64,000 nt of DNA, from contig JACKCI010000001.1 of NCBI GenBank assembly GCA_020634155.1, positions 2,046,001-2,110,000 on the forward strand, given 5' to 3'. Shown piece by piece: positions 1 to 8,319 of the stretch. Both the position numbers and the translations under genes were made by a program. Below the pieces are notes generated by a model. The model had not been told where the DNA came from. It searched no databases and saw only the letters and a program-made list of their open reading frames with translations. The stretch comes from Anaerolineales bacterium (GTDB taxonomy: Bacteria; Chloroflexota; Anaerolineae; Aggregatilineales; J027). Position 1 is the first letter of the stretch. Each line of letters starts with the position of its first letter.

Positions 1-168
1 AAGCGCACCGTAGCCCCCCTAACCTTGCGCTATGTCTTTTATAGCGAATTGCAACTTTTAGCTGCATTGTGTGGATTAGAATGTATCGAGGTTTACGGTG
101 ATTATGACCATCAACCGTTTGAGGATGGCAGCCCGCGTATGTTGGTAATTGCTCAGAAGCGCAATTAG
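1..168 (+). CDS. SAM-dependent methyltransferase, C-terminal fragment
   Basis: An open frame runs from base 1 to a TAG at 166-168 and encodes 55 residues. It ends with the pattern LRYVFYSELQLL, then GLECIEVYGDYD, then DGSPRMLVIAQK. This is the usual last strand-helix-strand of class I SAM methyltransferases, where an 'R..EL..LL..AGF' helix precedes a YGDYD loop and a final strand of the form PRMIVVA. The start and the SAM-binding part lie outside the window, so the substrate is unknown. Its stop codon overlaps the stop of the convergent PAAR gene. Confidence 0.6.
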   Translation, partial: KRTVAPLTLRYVFYSELQLLAALCGLECIEVYGDYDHQPFEDGSPRMLVIAQKRN

Positions 169-452
169 CCGCCAATCAATACATTAGGCGCACCAACCGC
201 AATCGCAGTCGTGACGGGTACGCCTGAATAGGGATTAGCCCCAGCGACCATTGAGGTTACCCGTGCCGCGGGTCGCCCTGTGATGAGGACGGTTGTAGAA
301 CCCATCGTGATAGCACCTGTCACGGCGTTGCCAGTAACAGTATCACCCACAAGAGCAGCAGGCACACCTGCAATCAGTACATTGGGCGCACCGGGGCCAG
401 TTATCACATCACCTGTAGCAGTCATATCACCAAGACGGGCGGCTGGGAACAT
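165..452 (-). CDS. PAAR-motif protein
   Basis: A 95-residue, Gly/Ala/Val/Thr-rich protein beginning MFPAARLGD, with repeated short beta units such as GAPNVLIAG, TTVLITGRPAARV and GAPNVLIGG. PAAR proteins form a small beta cone that caps the VgrG-type spike of contractile injection machines (type VI secretion, extracellular contraction systems), and can carry effectors. This copy has only the PAAR core with no effector extension. The ATG is preceded by AGAAGGAG about eight bases upstream. No sheath, tube or baseplate gene is visible, so its machine must lie left of the window or elsewhere. It is divergent from the kinase gene and overlaps the end of the methyltransferase gene. Confidence 0.8.
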   Translation of the reverse strand: MFPAARLGDMTATGDVITGPGAPNVLIAGVPAALVGDTVTGNAVTGAITMGSTTVLITGRPAARVTSMVAGANPYSGVPVTTAIAVGAPNVLIGG

Positions 453-529
453 AATCGTTTCTCCTTCTGTCTAAAAGTTTAGTATAGTCTACACTAGAGG
501 GCAAGCAGAAAGTCGATGGGACATTCATT

Positions 530-2509
530 ATGGACGAATCATTGGTTGGTAAGAAATTAGGTAATTTTGAAATTACGGGCATGTTGGGCTATGGCGGCAT
601 GGCAAAAGTCTATCGCGCCCACCAGCCGAGTATGCAGCGCGATGTCGCCATCAAGGTCATGAACCATGAACTCAGTGAAGACGAAGAATTCATCAAGCGT
701 TTTGAGCGCGAAGCAGAGATTTTTGCTGAGTTGCAACACCCTCATATATTGCCCGTTATTGATTTTGGGCGCTCGGATGAGGGGTCACTCTATATTGTGT
801 TTCGCTATGTGGAGGGCGGCAACCTTGACCAACGGATCCGTAAAGCCGAGGCGCTTCCCTTAGATGTAACGAATAAGATTTTAGGGCAAGTCGCCAGTGC
901 CTTAACCTTTGCCCACGATAAAGGCATCGTTCACCGCGATGTTAAGACCAGCAACATCTTGTTGGATGCCCGCGATAACGCCTATTTAACTGATTTTGGG
1001 ATTGCTCGCATGGTGGCTGGGCAAACCCGCCTGACGACTACCAACAATATTATGGGAACCCCTGCCTATATGTCGCCTGAGCAATGGCGGGGTGAAGTCA
1101 TTGACGCCCGCTCCGATATTTACTCATTAGGGGTGATTGTCTATGAAATGCTTTCAGGAGATTTGCCCTATTCAGCAGATACCCCCTTCACATTGATGTA
1201 TAAGCATGTGAACGAAGCACCACCCTCCATTGACCACCGCCAAGATTTACCACCGATGGTCGAGACAGTGGTTAGACGAGCGATGGCAAAAGGGCCGGAT
1301 GAGCGCTATCAGAATGCTGAGGATTTTGCAGCGGCCTTTAGTGCGGCACTACGAGGCGAAATCGTTAATACCCCTTCAGTCAGCAGTAGCCCAGTGATTG
1401 TGGTGGATGTTACCACCACACCTCAACCTACCAGCATGATTGATACTCCGTCTGCAAATGTTACCCAGAGTACCCCAGCGGTTACTTCAGATCGCTGGCG
1501 TATACCCTTGATTATTGTTGCAGTGGTAGGCCTAACGTTACTGTCGGTAGCAGTGGGTGCCCTCATTTTTGGTGGTGACAGAGATAACCCCAAATCCCCA
1601 ACCGCCACTGTGAATGTACCAGTTGCCGCAATCGTGACGGCTCACAGTCCAGTCTCAATTCGACTCAACCCTAATCTTAACGCGCCAGTGGTTGGTCAAA
1701 TGCAACCAGATGAACAACGTCGGGTTAGGGGCGTTTCTTCGGACAGACTTTGGTTCCAACTTGAAGCAGAGGGTAATAAACCGGGGGGATGGATCGATCT
1801 AATAGATGTGGAATTCACAGGTGACTTAAGCCAACTTGCTGTTGTTAACGCAGGGCAACCGAGTAACCCGAATGATGTAGGACAGCCCGACATTTTGGTA
1901 GAACCCAGTATCACTGATGTGCTTACAACCCATGGTGATTTTCCGGAGCTAGGCCTTGCATTCGATTATCCTGAGCGTTGGAGTACAGAACTAGTGGACG
2001 GGCATTTAGAATTAGAACCCCCACGTGGGCCTGCCATGCGCGGCACACTGGTTGAAGTGTATCGGGGTAGCCGTGTGGAACTCGGTGAGCAACTTCAAGT
2101 GCAACTCGGGACCAAACCATTTGGAGAGCTTATGCCGTTGATTACGCGGACAATCTCAGCAGACGGGCCACCGAGTGATTTTCAACGGATTGATTTGCCA
2201 ATTACCTTTCGGTATCTAACTATCATCAACTCCTTTGAAATCACGCAAGAACGCCACTATGTTTTCCTCATCCAATATCAGGAAGATGACCTTGTATTAG
2301 GTGTCGCGCAGTTTGCACCGGGGATTGTAACAGAACGAGAATTACAGAGTCTTGTGATGCTACCTATCTTGACAACGTTAACTATCGATGGACAACCCAT
2401 TGTGGGTACGCTAGAGTCATCACAACCATTACCGACCCAACCTGTAGCACCGCCAACATCGCCTCCTGATGTTTCCCGTTTACCCTTTGACCTTTTTCTA
2501 GGTGGTTAA
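530..2509 (+). CDS. Membrane Ser/Thr protein kinase (Hanks type) with extracellular SH3-like domain
   Basis: A 659-residue PknB-like kinase. The cytosolic kinase domain (about 12-275) has an intact glycine loop (LGYGGMAKV, 19-27), the ATP-binding Lys42 (VAIKV), the catalytic loop HRDVKTSN (135-142), DFG (155-157) and the activation-segment GTPAYMSPEQ. A Thr/Ser/Pro-rich linker leads to one membrane helix (about 325-348). Outside, residues about 365-430 resemble a bacterial SH3 domain (SIRLNPN, GWIDL). The last part (about 470-640) begins with GLAFDYPERW, a PsbP/Mog1-like pattern also suggested in the next gene product. It is therefore likely a receptor kinase that reads the cell envelope and phosphorylates cytosolic targets. 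The next gene starts within two bases of its stop. Confidence 0.92.
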   Translation: MDESLVGKKLGNFEITGMLGYGGMAKVYRAHQPSMQRDVAIKVMNHELSEDEEFIKRFEREAEIFAELQHPHILPVIDFGRSDEGSLYIVFRYVEGGNLDQRIRKAEALPLDVTNKILGQVASALTFAHDKGIVHRDVKTSNILLDARDNAYLTDFGIARMVAGQTRLTTTNNIMGTPAYMSPEQWRGEVIDARSDIYSLGVIVYEMLSGDLPYSADTPFTLMYKHVNEAPPSIDHRQDLPPMVETVVRRAMAKGPDERYQNAEDFAAAFSAALRGEIVNTPSVSSSPVIVVDVTTTPQPTSMIDTPSANVTQSTPAVTSDRWRIPLIIVAVVGLTLLSVAVGALIFGGDRDNPKSPTATVNVPVAAIVTAHSPVSIRLNPNLNAPVVGQMQPDEQRRVRGVSSDRLWFQLEAEGNKPGGWIDLIDVEFTGDLSQLAVVNAGQPSNPNDVGQPDILVEPSITDVLTTHGDFPELGLAFDYPERWSTELVDGHLELEPPRGPAMRGTLVEVYRGSRVELGEQLQVQLGTKPFGELMPLITRTISADGPPSDFQRIDLPITFRYLTIINSFEITQERHYVFLIQYQEDDLVLGVAQFAPGIVTERELQSLVMLPILTTLTIDGQPIVGTLESSQPLPTQPVAPPTSPPDVSRLPFDLFLGG

Positions 2510-2510
2510 T

Positions 2511-4034
2511 ATGCTTCGTTTGGTTCGTTTGGTCTTGTCTTTAGTCTTAATAATGGTAGCGGTTCCTCAGCTAGTTCATGCTGAAGACACTATTCAGGTG
2601 CAGCCGCAGTCAGGACGGTACAGTCTTGAGATTCCGGCTGATTGGGTTGTTAGTACCGACGAGGTGCGCGGACTGGGTGGTAGTTTTCGTGGTGAAATCG
2701 TGGCAGTGGCCGATAGTGAGGCCGCCATGCGCTCCCTACAATCCAATAATCGCACCCTAGCCGTCAGTGGGCGGACGTTGATTGCAAATGTTTTTGCCAC
2801 TGCCCAAGCAACCTATGGGCAACAGGTGGATGACCCCAATACCGTCTTTCAGATGATTCTGCAAAGTAGCGCGGATACGGCTGAGTTTTTGACCATCAAT
2901 GGCTTACCCGCCGTTCATGTTAACGACTATCCCGGCCCCCCCTATGAGAACGCTACTTTTTCAGGCTTGACCATGATTCTCGATGGGGAACTCATTTACT
3001 ATGTGGTCTATGCTGGCCCTGACCAAGCCAGCTTTGATGAACTCATGCAAATTGTTGAAACCCTGACACCCCTTACACCAAGCGCCACAGCCTTTGGGGA
3101 GCGCCCTGCCTTTGCCGTTGACCAGCTACAATTGCCGTTGCTCCCAGAGTGGATGGTGTTGTCTTCAGGCACATCAGAGGGTGGGGTTGAGTATTATATG
3201 GTTGTGCCTGACCCCAAGCGAACCCTCAACTACGCTATTGGCTTTGGTGATGCGGCAGATTTGCCGGGCATGTTCATCCATGTCCAGTCCCAGCCCTATG
3301 ATTTTTTGTATAGCACAGTCGATTATGAAACGACCGAGGACGACCGTGCCTTTGTGCTAGGGCAAGCCCTTGCCAACACAGGTGGAGAGCCATTGCTTGG
3401 TATTGAGAATTTGACCATCAATGACAAGACTGGATTACAGATAGAACTCGAAGGGGCTTTTGGTGGGGATAATCGCGGAGTCATTGTGCTGATTGACTCA
3501 GGGCTGTTTATGTATACCCTGACGATGGTGGCTCCTGCTGCCGATTGGGATACGGTCTATCTGCCCCTCATGGATGACTTTATCGCTCATCTTTCCCTGA
3601 CCGAGAACTCGATCGGAGTACAGGTTGGGCAGATTGCTCCCGACTTTACCTTGACCCTCTTAGATGGCTCCCAAGTACGCTTGTCCGACCTACGCGGGCA
3701 AACGGTATTAGTCAACTTTTGGGCGACATGGTGTCCTCCATGCCGTGCGGAAATGCCTGCCTTCCAGAGTAAATTCGGTGCGGGTGATTCAGGAGCAACC
3801 ATTATCGCAGTTAATTTGATGGAATCACCGGATACTATTCAGCCCTTTGTAGATGAACTCGGTCTGACTATCCCTATTGGGCTGGACTTAGGCGGGGATG
3901 TCAACAACCTGTTCAATATCCAATACTATCCGACAACCTATGTCATCAACGCTGAAGGCATCATCGAAGTGGCGCATATTGGGCCAACCGACGAAAATAC
4001 TATCGTGAGATGGCTTGAAATCGCCCAAGACTAG
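2511..4034 (+). CDS. Secreted TlpA/ResA-type thioredoxin with N-terminal PsbP-like domains
   Basis: About 507 residues. A hydrophobic signal segment (LVRLVLSLVLIMVAVPQLVHA) precedes two regions with the pattern 'YSLEIPADW' and 'LQLPLLPEW', suggesting duplicated PsbP/Mog1-like domains. The C-terminal part (about 365-507) is a thiol-disulfide oxidoreductase of the AhpC/TSA-Redoxin type with APDFTL, FWATWCPPC (active Cys408 and Cys411) and the cis-Pro motif YYPTTYVI. It should act outside the membrane. I chose the ATG at 2511 because AGGTGG lies six bases before it. A GTG at 2502, overlapping the kinase stop, is the alternative. Tight coupling to the kinase suggests a shared envelope function. 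Confidence 0.88.
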   Translation: MLRLVRLVLSLVLIMVAVPQLVHAEDTIQVQPQSGRYSLEIPADWVVSTDEVRGLGGSFRGEIVAVADSEAAMRSLQSNNRTLAVSGRTLIANVFATAQATYGQQVDDPNTVFQMILQSSADTAEFLTINGLPAVHVNDYPGPPYENATFSGLTMILDGELIYYVVYAGPDQASFDELMQIVETLTPLTPSATAFGERPAFAVDQLQLPLLPEWMVLSSGTSEGGVEYYMVVPDPKRTLNYAIGFGDAADLPGMFIHVQSQPYDFLYSTVDYETTEDDRAFVLGQALANTGGEPLLGIENLTINDKTGLQIELEGAFGGDNRGVIVLIDSGLFMYTLTMVAPAADWDTVYLPLMDDFIAHLSLTENSIGVQVGQIAPDFTLTLLDGSQVRLSDLRGQTVLVNFWATWCPPCRAEMPAFQSKFGAGDSGATIIAVNLMESPDTIQPFVDELGLTIPIGLDLGGDVNNLFNIQYYPTTYVINAEGIIEVAHIGPTDENTIVRWLEIAQD

Positions 4035-4059
4035 ACCCATTGACAACACTGCCATGAAT

Positions 4060-4090
4060 CGCCCGTGTTAAATTTACGGGCGTTTCTTTT
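4060..4090 (+). terminator. Intrinsic terminator after the kinase-thioredoxin pair
   Basis: A perfect 7-bp stem, CGCCCGT paired with ACGGGCG, has a 9-base AT-rich loop and is followed by TTTCTTTT. It sits between the thioredoxin stop (4034) and the GTG start at 4108, whose ribosome binding site begins at the base after the T tract. Confidence 0.7.
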
Positions 4091-4107
4091 GAAAGGACAG
4101 ACTATCT

Positions 4108-7035
4108 GTGAAACTAACATTTTTGGGAGGGGCTGATGAGGTTGGTGCCAGCAGCACTCTGATTGAAATTGCTGGCAAACGCTTATTGGTGGATGTCGGG
4201 ATTCGCATTTCACCCAAGACGGTGCGTGGCATCAGCGGTGACCAATTACCCGACCTCCAACAAGTCACCGACGCTGGCGGTCCGGATTATATTCTCGTCA
4301 CCCACGCCCATACCGACCACACGGGAGCCTTGCCGCTGGTCTTGGAGCGCTATCCCCGCTTACCAGTCTTTGCCACAGAGCCGACCATCGCCCTTACCAA
4401 AGTCCTGCAAGCCGACGCCCAGCATATCATGAAAAACAAGCAAGAGGAAGAAGGCGAGCTACCCCTCTTTGATGAAATCGCGGTGCAGCGCTTGTTAGAC
4501 GCCTTTCAACCTGTCACCTTTCATCAACCAATCCACCTTGGCGATGGCTTGCAAGTCATGTATTACCCCGCTGGGCATATTCTCGGCGCTGCGATGCTGG
4601 TCATTGAAAGCAATGAGGGTACGCTAGTGATGTCTGGTGACGTGTCCATGAACCCACAACGGGCGGTGGTCAAGGCCGACATCCCACGTGTTCGGGCTGA
4701 TTTTCTGGTGATGGAAAGCACCTATGGTGGGCGCTTGCATGCCAACCGTGCCGCCGAAGAGAAACGTCTCATCGAAACGTTGAGGGGTGTCATTGACCGA
4801 GGCGGTAAGGCCATTATTCCCGCTTTTGCGCTGGGTCGCGCCCAAGAGATTATTCAGATTCTGCACAACTACCACGACGAGGTCAATGTGCCGATTTGGG
4901 TCGATGGCATGGTGCGTTCTGTCTGTAATGCCTACAACGTCTTTCGGGACTATCTACCCTCGCATACTGTCCGTGCTGCTAAAGATAACGATCTCTTCTT
5001 CCGCGATAAGGTTAAGGCGGTCAAAAGCCCCGTCCAGCGTGAGACCATCGCCCATACCGAAGGCCCTGCCATTTTGGTCTCCAGTAGTGGGATGTTAACA
5101 GGTGGCCCATCGGCGGCGTATGTCAAGTGGCTGGCGGGAGATGAACGCAACGCTATTCTTTTGACAGGCTATCAAGATGAGGAAGCACCCGGTCGCTTTG
5201 TGCAACGCATGATTAGCGAGCGCCAAGCGGGGCAAGAGGTCGCGTTTAACATTGATGGCACAACCGTCAATTTGCGCTGTGAAGTAGGTAGCTATTCTCT
5301 CTCTGCCCATGCGGATGAAGCCGAGTTGATTAGCTTTGCCGAGAGCCTTGGTGCAGAAGGGGTGGCGCTGGTACATGGCGATGGCAGCGCTCGCTCTAGT
5401 ATTGCGGCGGGTCTACGTTCACGGGGTAAGCATGTCCATCTGCCCAAATCCGGCACCAGTATTGAGTTGAACTTCCCCAAACGTCCTTGGGCAATGGGGG
5501 TACGCTCTGGCTCCCATACTGCGAGTGTCGATATTCCTGCCCTGTGGGAAAGCCTCAAAGACTCGGCGGGTAGCTTCTTTAGTACCCGTGAATTGGCCCA
5601 AGCATGGTGGGGGGATGCCACCCGTGAGGATGAAATGCTGGCAGCCCTTCAGCTTGAGGGGGTTTACTTTGCCCAAGACTGGCGCAAGAGCAACACCTTC
5701 CAAGTCCGCAAGCCCGAACAAGTAGGTCGCAGCCAGCACTGTCGGCGGATAATGGCGGCCCATCCTGATTTGGTCGGTAAACTCATCGTATTGCGCGATG
5801 TCAACCAGCGCGTGAAAATTGGCATTGTCAACGATGCTTATAGTGAATTCTTTGATGCCATCGTTGCCAAAGCCAAAGGCCGCCATTACCCCGCTGATGC
5901 CTTGGTGTGGGTTGTTGGGGTCTGGAATGACCTTCCTAACAAGCCAGCCGATATGGGCCTCACCAAGCAAGTCCATGAGGTGATGCGCCAAGCGGAGATG
6001 CTGCGCGATGCTCTGCTACCCTTTGAACGCCGCCAGAGCCTTGCCCGCCAAGGTGAACCCGTGTTGCCGCGTGACTTGCACCCTGCGGTATTGCCTGATG
6101 GTGTATCGCCGATGATGGCGGATTTGGTGATTGCATTAGGGTTGGCGATGGATGGCGCGGTACTGGATGCTAAGGGTCTATTACCGAAGCAAGCCTCTGC
6201 CGTTGAACCGATGGAGCAGAACCTTGCCCGCCAGACGGCCCTTGCCCTCTTTCCCCCTGAAGCTCGATTACGCAAGGTTGGCATGGATATTAGCCGTCAT
6301 GTGCTGACCTTGGTTTTCGACTTTCCATTGATGGCCCAAGAGCAGTATGCGGCTCAAATTGAGTCGGTTGCCGATTACACCAACTGGGAGCTATCTATCC
6401 CGCAAGAGGTCAATCAGCAAGCGCTGGCATCAGCTATCTTTGAACTGTTGCCAATAGGGGCGGCTGTGACCAAGGGGCCATCGTTCTATATTGACCGCAA
6501 GTTGGTGCAGGTTGAGGTTAGCAATCTGCCAGAGCGTGAAGTGGCTCCCCTCAAGAATACCTACCAAGCCTTGACGGGCTTTGAATTGGTCTTGGGTGAC
6601 CTAGCCAAAGCTTCTGTCCCTAGTATGGCAACCCCCACAGCACAGTCAGAGCAAATGGAAATAAATGCTGCTTATAAGGTTATTCGAGATGCGCTCGAAC
6701 CCTATGGTTTGTACAAGACCAGCCTCAAGCAAGGGCAGATTGTGTTGTCATTTGTTTCGCCTCAACTCGGTCAGCGTCATAGCGATACTATCGTTCAGTT
6801 AGCCAAGGAAACAGGCTATCGGCTTTCGATTCATCCCCACCCCAACCAAGTCACCATTCTGCAAACGGCTACCAATATGCTGCGGCAAGCGGGCCTAACC
6901 GTGAAAAAGGGGCCGAGTATTTATGTGGATCGGGGCGAAGTTGCCTTCACTCTGAATGAACGCCCTGAATGGGTGGGGGAAGTCTGCCAAGCTTTTGAGG
7001 AACAGACGGGCTATCAACTGGTGCTAAATGTGTAA
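4108..7035 (+). CDS. Metallo-beta-lactamase/beta-CASP nuclease with long C-terminal extension
   Basis: A 975-residue protein. The N-terminal half (about 1-460) is a metallo-beta-lactamase fold with beta-CASP insert, as in RNase J and CPSF73 nucleases: HAHTDH zinc motif at 66-71, GHILGAAM, a conserved Asp in MSGDVS, the SSSGMLTGG loop and the late SAHAD motif. Enzymes of this kind cut or trim RNA. The next 500 residues are unusual for the family. Residues about 732-828 and 877-975 are two copies of one domain, sharing 'KGPS.Y.DR' and ending in 'TG[FY].LVL'. The start is GTG with GAAAGGA nine bases upstream. The target RNA cannot be told from sequence. Confidence 0.85.
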   Translation: MKLTFLGGADEVGASSTLIEIAGKRLLVDVGIRISPKTVRGISGDQLPDLQQVTDAGGPDYILVTHAHTDHTGALPLVLERYPRLPVFATEPTIALTKVLQADAQHIMKNKQEEEGELPLFDEIAVQRLLDAFQPVTFHQPIHLGDGLQVMYYPAGHILGAAMLVIESNEGTLVMSGDVSMNPQRAVVKADIPRVRADFLVMESTYGGRLHANRAAEEKRLIETLRGVIDRGGKAIIPAFALGRAQEIIQILHNYHDEVNVPIWVDGMVRSVCNAYNVFRDYLPSHTVRAAKDNDLFFRDKVKAVKSPVQRETIAHTEGPAILVSSSGMLTGGPSAAYVKWLAGDERNAILLTGYQDEEAPGRFVQRMISERQAGQEVAFNIDGTTVNLRCEVGSYSLSAHADEAELISFAESLGAEGVALVHGDGSARSSIAAGLRSRGKHVHLPKSGTSIELNFPKRPWAMGVRSGSHTASVDIPALWESLKDSAGSFFSTRELAQAWWGDATREDEMLAALQLEGVYFAQDWRKSNTFQVRKPEQVGRSQHCRRIMAAHPDLVGKLIVLRDVNQRVKIGIVNDAYSEFFDAIVAKAKGRHYPADALVWVVGVWNDLPNKPADMGLTKQVHEVMRQAEMLRDALLPFERRQSLARQGEPVLPRDLHPAVLPDGVSPMMADLVIALGLAMDGAVLDAKGLLPKQASAVEPMEQNLARQTALALFPPEARLRKVGMDISRHVLTLVFDFPLMAQEQYAAQIESVADYTNWELSIPQEVNQQALASAIFELLPIGAAVTKGPSFYIDRKLVQVEVSNLPEREVAPLKNTYQALTGFELVLGDLAKASVPSMATPTAQSEQMEINAAYKVIRDALEPYGLYKTSLKQGQIVLSFVSPQLGQRHSDTIVQLAKETGYRLSIHPHPNQVTILQTATNMLRQAGLTVKKGPSIYVDRGEVAFTLNERPEWVGEVCQAFEEQTGYQLVLNV

Positions 7036-7068
7036 TGAGGCTACACTACACGACAAAGGATGACGTGA

Positions 7069-7833
7069 ATGCCAATTCTTGATACACCCAGTGGGAAATT
7101 ATTCTACGCTGAAAAAGATGCTCCCCTCAGTAAACGTCCACCCTTGATTTTGGTGCATGGGGTGGGGGGTAGTCATTTGGTGTGGCCTGCCGAATTGCGC
7201 CGTCTGCCCGATACCCGCGTGATTGCGATGGATTTGCCGGGGCATGGGCGCTCGGCCTTACCCGGTCGCCAAAGCGTAATGGCCTATGCTGAGAGTGTGC
7301 GCCATTTGATGCAAGCCTTAGCAATTCCGCGTGCCATCATCGCGGGTCATAGCATGGGCGGGGGTATTGCCCAAGCGATGGGTGTTGCGATGCCCGACAG
7401 CGTAGCAGGGTTGGTGCTGCTTGCGACGGGGCCACGTTTGAAAATCAACCCCTTGTTGTTGACAGTACGCGAGAATATGGAAGCGGTGGCAGATTTTGTT
7501 GACAAGTGGCAGTGGTCACGCGAAATCGGCGAAGACTTGCGCCGCAAGAGTCGGGAACTATTTATGAGTATCGACTCGGATGTGCTATATGGTGATTATT
7601 TGGCCTGCGATACCTTTGCGATTGAAGACCAATTGCCCCTCATCCTAGCACCGACGCTCATTATTGGCAGCGATACCGATAAAATGACCCCCTTTGCGCT
7701 CAGTGAAGCGCTGGCACAAGGGATTCCCAACCATCAACTCATCAAGCTATCCGGTCCCGGTCACATGATTCAACTTGAACATGGGGATTTGGTGGCTCAA
7801 CATATTGACCGTTGGTTAAGCATTAACGCATAA
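7069..7833 (+). CDS. Alpha/beta-fold hydrolase
   Basis: A 254-residue single-domain alpha/beta hydrolase. Visible features are the oxyanion motif HGVGGS (30-35), the nucleophile elbow GHSMGG with Ser95, a likely acid in IIGSDTDKM (Asp202 or Asp204) and the catalytic His232 in GPGHMIQLE. The family includes esterases, C-C bond hydrolases and peroxidases, so the substrate is open. The ATG has AAAGGA eight bases upstream. It follows the nuclease gene after 33 bases and precedes the roadblock gene after 36 bases, so these three are probably co-transcribed. Confidence 0.88.
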   Translation: MPILDTPSGKLFYAEKDAPLSKRPPLILVHGVGGSHLVWPAELRRLPDTRVIAMDLPGHGRSALPGRQSVMAYAESVRHLMQALAIPRAIIAGHSMGGGIAQAMGVAMPDSVAGLVLLATGPRLKINPLLLTVRENMEAVADFVDKWQWSREIGEDLRRKSRELFMSIDSDVLYGDYLACDTFAIEDQLPLILAPTLIIGSDTDKMTPFALSEALAQGIPNHQLIKLSGPGHMIQLEHGDLVAQHIDRWLSINA

Positions 7834-7869
7834 TCATGTGAGATTTTGTGACGTGCGGAGAGTTAAAGC

Positions 7870-8319
7870 ATGACAAAAAACCGAGAAACGCCGGAATATC
7901 GCAGCGAACAGCTAGAAAAGACGTTACGGAACTTACATGTTGCCGTATCAGGTATTAAAGCCTCGGTCGTTGTGAACTTGGATGGCCTGCTGGTTTCGGC
8001 TTATCCATCCACTGAAGACGAAGACTATCACAATAACCCGACGAGCAGCCCACAGGTCGCAGCCATGTCGGCAACACTAGTGGGGCTTGCCAAGCGGGTG
8101 TTGAGCCGCCTTGAACAGGGCGAAATGAAGCGTCTACTCATGGAAGCCGAAGCGGGGCAGATTGTGGTCTATCCAGCAGGTGAATCGCTGTTAGCCGTTT
8201 TGGTCGAGAACGAGACCCAATTGAGCAAGGTGATTTATGCCGCAGCACGGGCCTGCACCGAAATCAAGCAAATTTTGGGCTTTGAAGAACCTGCCGAACA
8301 ACCTAAACCGACCGAATAG
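7870..8319 (+). CDS. Roadblock/LC7 domain protein
   Basis: A 149-residue roadblock/LC7 protein: the SVVVNLDGLLVSAYP strand pair, the helix around SATLVGLAKRVLSRL and GQIVVYPAGESLLAVLV. In bacteria such proteins (for example MglB) form dimers that often regulate small Ras-like GTPases, or otherwise act as dimeric platforms. No MglA-like GTPase is present in the window. The start is supported by GGAGAG seven bases upstream. The last 17 bases overlap the end of the convergent peptidase gene. Confidence 0.85.
   Translation: MTKNRETPEYRSEQLEKTLRNLHVAVSGIKASVVVNLDGLLVSAYPSTEDEDYHNNPTSSPQVAAMSATLVGLAKRVLSRLEQGEMKRLLMEAEAGQIVVYPAGESLLAVLVENETQLSKVIYAAARACTEIKQILGFEEPAEQPKPTE

Noticed and set aside
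4163..7035. Several long antisense or off-frame reading frames within the beta-CASP nuclease gene
   Set aside because: They mirror the codon structure of the real gene, have no ribosome binding sites and match no family.
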